This document shows, in pieces, positions 1 to 6,087 of a stretch of DNA of 6,695 bases. This DNA comes from a bacterium (lineage in GTDB: Bacteria; UBP15; UBA6099). Positions within the stretch are counted from its first letter, which is position 1, and the number at the start of each line of letters is the position of its first letter. A program made the translations under genes and the position numbers. The stretch covers positions 1 through 6,695 of the forward strand of contig JAKQBV010000487.1 of assembly GCA_029573925.1 (NCBI GenBank), read 5' to 3'. Below the pieces are notes generated by a model, which worked only from the letters and a program-made list of their open reading frames with translations, was not told where the DNA came from and did no database searches.

Positions 1-488
1 AGGAGTCGGCGCAGGCGGCGTTGAGCTATGCGCGGGCGCATTCGGAAGGGCTGAATCTGGGCACGGATTATTTCAAGAACACGGACATACATCTGCACGT
101 GCCGGAGGGGGCGATACCGAAGGACGGGCCGTCGGCGGGGATAGCGCTGGCGGTGTCGCTGATATCAGCGTTATCCGGCAGGCCGGTGGACAGGAACGTG
201 GCGATGACTGGAGAGATAACGCTGAGGGGCAGGGCGCTGCCTGTGGGCGGCATAAAAGAAAAGGTTTTTGCGGCGCACCGGGCGGGGATAACGAAGATCA
301 TCCTGCCGGTGGAGAACGAAAAGGATTATTACGAGATACAACCGAACGTGCGCAGGAAGCTAGAGGCGCTCTTTGTGGATCACGTCGAGCAGGCGTTGGA
401 AGCCACGCTCAAGAGGGCGGGCGGAAAAGGCGGCGGCGGAAAGAATAATGCGGCGTCACGCGGAGGCGGAAAAAGTGCGAAAAAATGA
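1..488 (+). CDS. lon: Lon protease (endopeptidase La), C-terminal part, 5' end outside the window
   Basis: This is the proteolytic domain of Lon, the cytosolic ATP-dependent hexameric serine protease that degrades misfolded and short-lived regulatory proteins. The reading frame is open from the window edge (first full codon at 3), so the ATPase and N-terminal domains lie upstream. The catalytic Ser-Lys dyad is intact: Ser in PKDGPSAG (codon 132-134) and, 43 residues later as in E. coli Lon (S679/K722), the second Lys of GGIKEK (codon 261-263). TGEITLRG and AAHRAG are also typical. After the folded domain ends, near position 415, there is a low-complexity Gly/Lys-rich tail of about 23 residues. 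The stop codon (486-488) lies inside valS, and the tail codons carry the valS ribosome binding site. Family assignment is essentially certain; only the tail is unusual. Confidence 0.97.
   Translation, partial: ESAQAALSYARAHSEGLNLGTDYFKNTDIHLHVPEGAIPKDGPSAGIALAVSLISALSGRPVDRNVAMTGEITLRGRALPVGGIKEKVFAAHRAGITKIILPVENEKDYYEIQPNVRRKLEALFVDHVEQALEATLKRAGGKGGGGKNNAASRGGGKSAKK
462..466 (+). promoter_or_regulatory. Ribosome binding site of valS, inside lon
   Basis: GGAGG lies 8 bases before the GTG at 475 and decides the valS start. It is coding sequence of the lon Gly/Lys tail, so ribosomes finishing lon pass over it, which suggests translational coupling. The alternative in-frame ATG at 448 has only a GGAAAG-like sequence upstream. 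Confidence 0.7.
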
Positions 489-3174
489 CAACGCGCCCGG
501 AGAAAGCTCCGGAGCTGCCCCGGAATCGGAGCTTTCAAAACGGTTCGACCCATCGGCTTACGAGCCTGTGTGGAGGGAATATTGGGAGCGGGAGGGAGTG
601 TTCTCTCGCCCGCCGGTCAATGGCGCAAAGAGTTTCTCGATGGTTATCCCGCCGCCGAACGTAACGGGCAAGCTACACATGGGCCATGCCCTGAATATGA
701 CGCTTCAGGACGTTCTTCTGAGATTCAATTTTCTGCGGGGCAGGGACGCGTTGTGGGTTCCGGGGACGGACCACGCGGGCATCGCCACCCAGAACGTGGT
801 CGAGGTGAAGCTCGACAAGGAGGGCCTTGACCGGCATAAGCTGGGGCGGGAGAAGTTCGTCGAGCGAGTGTGGGCATGGAAGGACGAATACCATGCCAAC
901 ATTAAAAATCAGATAACGCGTATGGGAGCGGGAGTGGACTGGAAGCGGGAGAGGTTCACTTTGGACGAGCAGTGCTCGCTCGCCGTTCGCACGGCGTTCA
1001 AGCAGTTGTTCGACGAGGGGCTTATTTATCAGGACAGCCGGATAATCAACTGGTGTCCGTTCCACAAGACCGCTTTGTCCGACATAGAGGTGGAGCATGT
1101 GGAGGAGGATGGTTTCTTCTACCACATAAAGTACCCTGTGAAGGGCGAGGACTACGCGCTGGAGATAGCGACCACGAGGCCGGAGACGCTGCTCGGCGAC
1201 TCGGCGGTGGCGGTGCATCCGGACGACGAGAGATACAAGAAATATCACGGGAAGACGTGCGTGCTGCCGCTGGTGGGCCGCGAGATACCGATAATCTGCG
1301 ACCCGTATGTGGACTTGGAGTTCGGCTCCGGGGCGCTGAAGATAACCCCGGCGCACGACCCGAACGACTTTGAGATAGGGCGGGCGCATGGACTGCCGGA
1401 ATATGTGATGTTGACGGAGGACGGAAAGATTTCCGACGACTATCCGGCGTACGCGGGGATGGACAGGTTCGAGGCGAGGGAGAAGATAATCGCGGACCTC
1501 GAGGCCGCAGGATTGTTCATAAAGAAGGAGCCGTACAAGCACTCGGTGGGCCACTGCTACAGGTGTCAGAGCGCGGTTGAGCCGTACCTGAGCTTGCAAT
1601 GGTTCGTGAGGATGAAGGAGCTTGCGGGGCCGGCGATGGACGCGGTGAAGGACGGCCGGACTCGTTTTGTGCCGGAGCGTTGGACGAAGGTGTACCTAGA
1701 CTGGTTGGAGAACATCCGGGACTGGTGCATATCAAGGCAGTTGTGGTGGGGACACCGGATACCGGTGTGGGACTGCGGGTCGTGCGGTGCGCGCTCATGC
1801 TCGATAGAAGACATCGACGCGTGCCCTAAGTGCGGCTCGAAAGAAATTGCTCAGCAGAGCGACGTGCTGGACACATGGTTCAGTTCCGGATTGTGGCCGC
1901 TTTCGACGCTGGGCTGGCCGAATAAGACCGCCGACCTGAAAGCATACTATCCGACATCTGTTCTGGTGACCGGGTTCGACATCATCTTCTTCTGGGTGGC
2001 GAGGATGATGTTCTTCGGACTGAAGTTCGGCGGAGACGTTCCTTTCGGGGATGTGTTCATACACGGGCTGATAAGGGATGAGACCGGAAAGAAGATGAGC
2101 AAGAGTTCGGGCAACGTGATAGACCCGATGGAAATAATAGACGAGTTCGGCGCGGACGCGATGAGGTTCACCTTCCTGTATCTTGGTTCTATGGGGCAGG
2201 ACGTGAACGTGTCCGCCGATAGATTTAAGATCGGGGCCGGGTTTTGCAACAAGCTGTGGAACACGGCGAGGTTCATCCTTATGATGGCGCCGGACGCGCC
2301 GGGAATAGCGGCCTCGGAACTGAATTCGGCGAAACTGGACTTGAAGGACAGATGGATGCTTTCGCGGGCGGCGTCGGTCGTCAAAGAGGTGTCCGAGCTA
2401 ATTGAGTCATACGACCTGAACGAGGCGGCGCAGAAGATATACGACCTGATGTGGAGGGATTTCTGCGATTGGTATATTGAGCTGGCCAAACGCCCGTTGC
2501 GAGAGGGCGACGCCGAGACGGTCGGCGCGGTGTCCTCGGTTTTGCACCATACGCTCCGCAGAATCCTCGTCATGCTGCATCCCTACATTCCCCACATCAC
2601 CGAGGAAATATGGAGCAAGCTGCCGGGCGTGGACGGGACGATACTGGACGCGGGATGGCCTGAGGACGACTGGAAGATTGACGCGGGAGCTGAAGAGGCC
2701 GTGACGCTGTTGCAGGATGTGGTGCGCCGGATTCGGGACATCAGGGCCGGGCTGAACCTGCCGCCGTCTGAAAAGCTGCCGGTGACGCTGATAACGCACG
2801 ATGAGACTGGCGGGCGCGCGCGCTTGCTCGAATCCGAGGCGCGGTTTATAAGGGACATGGCGGGAGCGGGCGAAATCTTGGTGGACAAGCCTCTCGCCGA
2901 AGGCGTATCCGCTATGAGCGGCATCGCCGGGGGCGTGGAAATATTCGTCCCGGTGGCTGCCGACGTGCTCGAAGCGGAGTCCGCGAGACTAAGGAAAAAC
3001 AGGGAAAAAGTTCTCGTCGATATCTCTAAGTCAGAATCGAAACTTGGCAATGAACAGTTCGTCAACAACGCTCCTGAGGAGATAGTGAGCAGGGAAAAAG
3101 AGCGGCTTGCCGGGATGAAGAGCGATCTGGAAAAGCTCGACGCCCGGATAGCGATGCTGGGCGGAAAGGTTTGA
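475..3174 (+). CDS. valS: Valine--tRNA ligase (ValRS)
   Basis: Class I aminoacyl-tRNA synthetase that charges tRNA-Val with valine in the cytosol and hydrolyses mischarged Thr-tRNA-Val. Starting at GTG 475 it has 899 residues, normal for bacterial ValRS. The HIGH-type motif is HMGH (residues 68-71) after PPPNVTGK, and the second active-site motif is KMSKS (540-544). The CP1 editing domain lies at about 200-400, with TTRPETLLGD from residue 233 and HDPND, whose two Asp are residues 295 and 298. A four-cysteine probable zinc knuckle is present (Cys 434, 437, 450, 453). WWGHRIPVW precedes it, and the tRNA anticodon-binding helical domain follows the KMSKS loop. The last 70 or so residues (from about 830) form the charged coiled-coil arm typical of bacterial ValRS. 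The GTG start is chosen because GGAGG precedes it by 8 bases; ATG 448 would add nine residues. It overlaps lon by 14 bp. Confidence 0.98.
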   Translation: MRKNDNAPGESSGAAPESELSKRFDPSAYEPVWREYWEREGVFSRPPVNGAKSFSMVIPPPNVTGKLHMGHALNMTLQDVLLRFNFLRGRDALWVPGTDHAGIATQNVVEVKLDKEGLDRHKLGREKFVERVWAWKDEYHANIKNQITRMGAGVDWKRERFTLDEQCSLAVRTAFKQLFDEGLIYQDSRIINWCPFHKTALSDIEVEHVEEDGFFYHIKYPVKGEDYALEIATTRPETLLGDSAVAVHPDDERYKKYHGKTCVLPLVGREIPIICDPYVDLEFGSGALKITPAHDPNDFEIGRAHGLPEYVMLTEDGKISDDYPAYAGMDRFEAREKIIADLEAAGLFIKKEPYKHSVGHCYRCQSAVEPYLSLQWFVRMKELAGPAMDAVKDGRTRFVPERWTKVYLDWLENIRDWCISRQLWWGHRIPVWDCGSCGARSCSIEDIDACPKCGSKEIAQQSDVLDTWFSSGLWPLSTLGWPNKTADLKAYYPTSVLVTGFDIIFFWVARMMFFGLKFGGDVPFGDVFIHGLIRDETGKKMSKSSGNVIDPMEIIDEFGADAMRFTFLYLGSMGQDVNVSADRFKIGAGFCNKLWNTARFILMMAPDAPGIAASELNSAKLDLKDRWMLSRAASVVKEVSELIESYDLNEAAQKIYDLMWRDFCDWYIELAKRPLREGDAETVGAVSSVLHHTLRRILVMLHPYIPHITEEIWSKLPGVDGTILDAGWPEDDWKIDAGAEEAVTLLQDVVRRIRDIRAGLNLPPSEKLPVTLITHDETGGRARLLESEARFIRDMAGAGEILVDKPLAEGVSAMSGIAGGVEIFVPVAADVLEAESARLRKNREKVLVDISKSESKLGNEQFVNNAPEEIVSREKERLAGMKSDLEKLDARIAMLGGKV

Positions 3175-3181
3175 CAGGCGC

Positions 3182-3229
3182 GCGGACACAGGCTTGCGGC
3201 GGACACTTTTAAGCTCCGAGCGCGGACAC
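3182..3229 (+). repeat. Three direct copies of GCGGACAC between valS and the SPOR gene
   Basis: GCGGACAC occurs at 3182-3189, 3199-3206 and 3222-3229. The first and third copies extend to GCGCGGACAC and the second and third to GCGGACACT. Starts are 17 and 23 bases apart. The third copy abuts the candidate -10 element. They could be operator sites for a regulator of the downstream gene group, or chance in GC-rich DNA; the clustering in the only real gap argues mildly for function. Confidence 0.45.
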
Positions 3230-3237
3230 TATATTAT
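3209..3237 (+). promoter_or_regulatory. Possible sigma-70-type promoter for the SPOR-lspA-DUF4127-tsaD group
   Basis: TATTAT (3232-3237, five of six matches to TATAAT; the overlapping TATATT at 3230 is an alternative) is the only AT-rich -10-like element in the gap. At 17-base spacing the -35 position holds TTAAGC (3209-3214), a poor match. A perfect TTGACA at 3171-3176 overlaps the valS stop but has no -10 at a workable distance. The location, about 50 bases before the SPOR start, is sensible; the -35 match is weak. Confidence 0.3.
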
Positions 3238-3271
3238 GGGCGGGGCCGGGCGTCTCGGTTTCGCAGGGAAA

Positions 3272-3277
3272 AGAGGT
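3272..3277 (+). promoter_or_regulatory. Ribosome binding site of the SPOR gene
   Basis: AGAGGT ends 7 bases before ATG 3285, ideal spacing. The TTG at 3282, which could also open the frame, would be only 4 bases away, so the ATG is preferred. Confidence 0.65.
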
Positions 3278-3284
3278 CGGCTTG

Positions 3285-4055
3285 ATGGACAGGACACCTA
3301 AAGACGCGCCCGAAGAAGTCGGGCAGTTGCCGAGAAAGGATTACTTCTGGGCGATAATCGCAGCAGGGGTGATTGTGGTCGGCGCGGGCGCTTGGTTTCT
3401 CGGCAATTTTATCGCCGGAAAAATCGTGAATAAAAACTCGACGGAAATCGGCGAAATATCGACTATGGATTCGGACTCGCCGGTGGATTTGCCATTAGCC
3501 GCAACGGACGCGCAGAGGAGGGGCTACTCCGACCGGGCGGCTGACGCCTCGAAAAAAGACGCGGCGGACAAGACGGATATCCCTGAAAAGACTCAGGTGG
3601 AAATCGTAGCAGAGAGGCCGTCGGACAATCAGGATTCCGCAAAACCGCCTGATGACCGAAAAACTTCCGGGGGCGAGGACGAGCCGGAACGGGCCGCTCA
3701 ATACGAGCCGCCCCGCAAGCCCGCTCCTTCTCTCCAGCCGGAAGCTGCCGACATGGAAGATAAGGCTGAAAAAAAGGCCGCTTTGGAGACTCCGAAACCT
3801 CAGACGTCGGGAAAAACGATTTATGTGCTTCAACTGGGCGTCTATGACTCGAAAGAAAACGCCGACCGGATGAAAAAAAACCTTATCGACGAGTACGGTC
3901 TTGAAGTATTCGTCGGCAAGGTCGATTACGACGGAGTGACAAAATACAGGGTGCAGTTGGGGGCGTTCACGGACAAGGCGAACGCGCAGAAACTTGGCAG
4001 GGAGTTGCAGCTCAAAAGCTACAATTATTACATCGCTGAGAAGGCCGTCGAATAG
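3285..4055 (+). CDS. Membrane-anchored SPOR-domain protein
   Basis: A 256-residue bitopic membrane protein. A short charged cytoplasmic N-terminus (1-19) is followed by one hydrophobic segment (about 20-44, starting YFWAIIAAG). Next is a long, probably disordered linker (about 47-175) rich in Asp, Glu, Lys, Pro and Ala. A C-terminal SPOR domain (178-256) shows the usual two halves: YVLQLGVYDSKENADRM, then YRVQLGAFTDKANAQKL. SPOR domains bind peptidoglycan glycan strands stripped of stem peptides, which are found at the division septum, so a periplasmic role in division or cell-wall remodelling is inferred; the exact partner cannot be told. The same layout (anchor, linker, SPOR) occurs in FtsN, DedD and the Bacillus protein SpoIIB, and spoIIB also lies downstream of valS in Bacillus. 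The gene lies 110 bp after valS and 30 bp before lspA. A run of eight A (3873-3880) falls inside the SPOR coding region. Confidence 0.88.
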   Translation: MDRTPKDAPEEVGQLPRKDYFWAIIAAGVIVVGAGAWFLGNFIAGKIVNKNSTEIGEISTMDSDSPVDLPLAATDAQRRGYSDRAADASKKDAADKTDIPEKTQVEIVAERPSDNQDSAKPPDDRKTSGGEDEPERAAQYEPPRKPAPSLQPEAADMEDKAEKKAALETPKPQTSGKTIYVLQLGVYDSKENADRMKKNLIDEYGLEVFVGKVDYDGVTKYRVQLGAFTDKANAQKLGRELQLKSYNYYIAEKAVE

Positions 4056-4085
4056 AGGCGCGATGGCCGGGCCGGCGGCTCTGTT

Positions 4086-4571
4086 ATGAAAAAAATTCTC
4101 AATACCAAACGGGCGGCGGCGGCTATTTGTGCCGTCGCGCTGGTCGTCGATCAGGCTTCCAAGCTGGCGATTAATGGTTTCATGGAGTCGCGCGGCGGTG
4201 AAGACCTCGTTTTAATCCCCGGATTCCTATCGGTGATTCAATCGCACAACACGGGCGTGGCGTTCGGCATGTTCAACGGAGTCCCGTGGCTGGCTTTGGG
4301 GCTGCAGGCTGCGGCGGTTGTTGTTCTAGCTGTCGTCTATGTGAGGACGGGGCTTGGCGGAGGCGCGGCGGGAACCGTCGGCGCGGGGCTGCTGTTCGGC
4401 GGAGCGGCGGGCAATATCATCGACAGGCTTCGCATCGGCCACGTGTTCGACTTCATACTGGCGCACTGGGGAAACTACTACTGGCCGGCGTTCAATGCGG
4501 CTGACATTTTTATAGTCGCGGGGGCCGCGCTTTTCGGCATTGCCGTAATCAGGAGCGGAGCGGATGGCTGA
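4086..4571 (+). CDS. lspA: Lipoprotein signal peptidase (signal peptidase II)
   Basis: Inner-membrane aspartyl protease that cuts the signal peptide of prolipoproteins just before the lipid-modified cysteine, acting after Lgt. It has 161 residues, normal for the family. Conserved blocks appear in order: VDQASK (21-26), HNTGVAFG (54-61), GGAAGNIIDRLR (105-116), HVFDFI (119-124) and FNAADIFI (136-143). By comparison with E. coli D123/D141 and Pseudomonas D124/D143, the catalytic aspartates are D122 and D140; both are present. Hydrophobic segments lie at about 11-27, 68-86, 97-112 and 139-156, matching the four-helix topology. The ribosome binding site is weak (GGCGG at 4074-4078). The start ATG overlaps the TGA of a possible 8-codon leader ORF. 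The 3' end overlaps the DUF4127 start by 8 bp. A lipoprotein-processing enzyme implies a cell with Lgt and exported lipoproteins. Confidence 0.97.
   Translation: MKKILNTKRAAAAICAVALVVDQASKLAINGFMESRGGEDLVLIPGFLSVIQSHNTGVAFGMFNGVPWLALGLQAAAVVVLAVVYVRTGLGGGAAGTVGAGLLFGGAAGNIIDRLRIGHVFDFILAHWGNYYWPAFNAADIFIVAGAALFGIAVIRSGADG
4551..4555 (+). promoter_or_regulatory. Ribosome binding site of the DUF4127 gene, inside lspA
   Basis: AGGAG lies 8 bases before ATG 4564 within the last codons of lspA. A strong site placed inside the upstream gene, together with the 8-bp gene overlap, indicates translation closely tied to lspA. Confidence 0.7.
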
Positions 4572-6072
4572 GCGGACGTTCCTTGTTCCGCTGGACAGCC
4601 GTCCGGCCAACACGGACATGCCTGAAAGGATGTCCGCTTCTGCGGGTGTATCCGTCGTCCGGCCACCTCTAAGCTTACTAGGCTCGTTGCGCCGTCCGGC
4701 TGACATTCCAGCGGTTCGAGGTTGGCTCGAAGAGGCGCTGCGCGCAGGCGTTCGCCGCGTTATCCTATCGACCGATATGCTGGCTTACGGCGGACTCGTC
4801 GCCTCCCGCTCTCCCGCAACTTCTCTCAGGGATGCGGAGCGCAACCTGTCGTTTGTTAAGAAACTCAAAAAGAAACATTCTGATTTAGAAATATACGCGT
4901 TCGGAGTGATTCCGCGCGACGCGACGACAGCGGCTGATTCGGAGTCTTTCAAACGCTGGAGCGAGCAGATGCGTGGCGCGGATACAAAGGCGGTAGCCGC
5001 CGCGCGGCCCGGACGCGAAAGAAATTTCAAGATAAACGCGACGCTCATTGAGTGGGCCGCCGAAGGAGCGCTGGACTTTTTCGCGCTTGGCAAAGAGGAC
5101 ACCGCTGCGGGCAACCCGAACGCTGCGGAGCTTGAGGCCCTCGAAACGGCGGCAAGGGCGGCGGGCGGCGACCGCGCGGCGGTTCTTACGGGCGCGGACG
5201 AACTGGCTCAGATTATGCTCGCAAGATGTTTCTTGCGGCGCGCGCGCGCGCCTCTGAAGTTCTTTATCGACTGTTCCCGCAAGGACATGGAAATCGTTCC
5301 TTTGTACGAGCCGGGACCGATCGGAGAGAATATCAAGAGACAGATAATGTGCGCCGGGGGAGTCGAGGCGGATTCGGCGGGGGACACCGACGTTGTTTTA
5401 TTGCCCGCCGTGTCTCGCGGCGCGGAAGATTTGTTTCTCGCGCAACTCAGAGGCGGGCGGGCCGCTCAGGATGAATTCCCGCGCGCTTTGATGGAAAAAA
5501 TCGTCAGACATGCGCGCGCGGGGCGCGCGGTCGGCGTTGTTGACGCTCTGCAAATCAACGGGTCGTCCCCGGCGCTGGTGGAGGCTCTTCTGAAAAAGAA
5601 GCTTTTCTTCAGGCTGGCCGGATATGCCGGATGGAACACAGCGTCGAACTCGTCTGGAACGGTTGTGGCGCAGACCGCGCTCGCGGCGGCTGGAGCCGGA
5701 GAGGTTCCGATGGGCGGCGCGAGCGCGAACAGCCGCGCCGTGGCCCGCGCTCGGTTCATGCTCGACAGGCTGGCGGAAGACTACGTTTTTTCGGCGTTCG
5801 CGCGCGGCGAACTTGTCCGGAGACTGGAAAGTCCTATGGACATGAAATACACTGAAGAAGTCAGGCGGGCTTTGAACAAAAGGATGGAATCGAGGTTCGG
5901 AAAGACGTTGGAGATGGCGTTTGCGGGAGGCGCGGCAAAGGTTTTTGCAGGAGGCCCGCGCGCGCTGTCGGCAGACGTAGCGACCGCCCGGATACACGCC
6001 TGTCTGCCGTGGAGACGTCTTTTCGAGGCGCGCATCGAATTGGATGTCAAATTGAAGTTGATAGACGACTGA
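4564..6072 (+). CDS. DUF4127 family protein, function unknown
   Basis: An intact 502-residue protein that I recognise as DUF4127 by its length (about 500 residues) and by three blocks. These are an N-terminal VPLDSRPAN (8-16), STDMLAYGGLVASR (69-82), and a C-terminal part with DALQINGSSP (from 327) followed by GWNTASNSSGT (from 356). Assignment is from memory of the family, not a search. The biochemical role is not known to me. The polar, strictly placed Asp, Arg, Asn and Trp in these blocks look like an active or binding site, but that is inference. There is no signal peptide or membrane segment, so it is probably cytoplasmic. It starts within the end of lspA with a strong AGGAG, and ends 15 bp before tsaD in the same frame. 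Isoleucine codon use is more mixed than in lon or tsaD. Known neighbours (lipoprotein processing, tRNA t6A) do not obviously point to one function. Confidence 0.85.
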   Translation: MAERTFLVPLDSRPANTDMPERMSASAGVSVVRPPLSLLGSLRRPADIPAVRGWLEEALRAGVRRVILSTDMLAYGGLVASRSPATSLRDAERNLSFVKKLKKKHSDLEIYAFGVIPRDATTAADSESFKRWSEQMRGADTKAVAAARPGRERNFKINATLIEWAAEGALDFFALGKEDTAAGNPNAAELEALETAARAAGGDRAAVLTGADELAQIMLARCFLRRARAPLKFFIDCSRKDMEIVPLYEPGPIGENIKRQIMCAGGVEADSAGDTDVVLLPAVSRGAEDLFLAQLRGGRAAQDEFPRALMEKIVRHARAGRAVGVVDALQINGSSPALVEALLKKKLFFRLAGYAGWNTASNSSGTVVAQTALAAAGAGEVPMGGASANSRAVARARFMLDRLAEDYVFSAFARGELVRRLESPMDMKYTEEVRRALNKRMESRFGKTLEMAFAGGAAKVFAGGPRALSADVATARIHACLPWRRLFEARIELDVKLKLIDD

Positions 6073-6087
6073 GGGCTTGCGGAAGAT

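Noticed and set aside
373..474. Longer valS starting at ATG 373 or ATG 448
   Set aside because: The first 34 residues read lon codons in another frame, show no ValRS similarity, and lack a good ribosome binding site; GTG 475 has GGAGG at ideal spacing. ATG 448 remains a minor alternative.
485..488. ATGA overlap at the lon stop as the valS start
   Set aside because: That ATG is not in the valS reading frame.
673..1599. 308-codon open frame on the minus strand
   Set aside because: It lies wholly within valS, has Arg/His/Val-rich composition typical of an antisense frame in GC-rich DNA, and shows no recognisable motif.
1947..2573. 208-codon minus-strand open frame, and a similar one at 2583-3206
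   Set aside because: Both are Ser-rich shadows of conserved valS coding sequence.
3171..3176. Perfect TTGACA as a promoter -35 box
   Set aside because: It overlaps the valS stop and nothing like TATAAT occurs 15-19 bases downstream (the position reads CTTGCGG).
3175..3284. Intrinsic terminator after valS
   Set aside because: No GC-rich hairpin followed by a T-run could be found; TTTT at 3207-3210 is not preceded by a stem.
3282..3284. TTG 3282 as the SPOR gene start
   Set aside because: The adjacent ATG 3285 is better spaced from AGAGGT.
4286..4504. Second plus-strand open frame inside lspA
   Set aside because: Cys/Arg/Gly-rich translation in an alternate frame of a well-supported gene; no motif.
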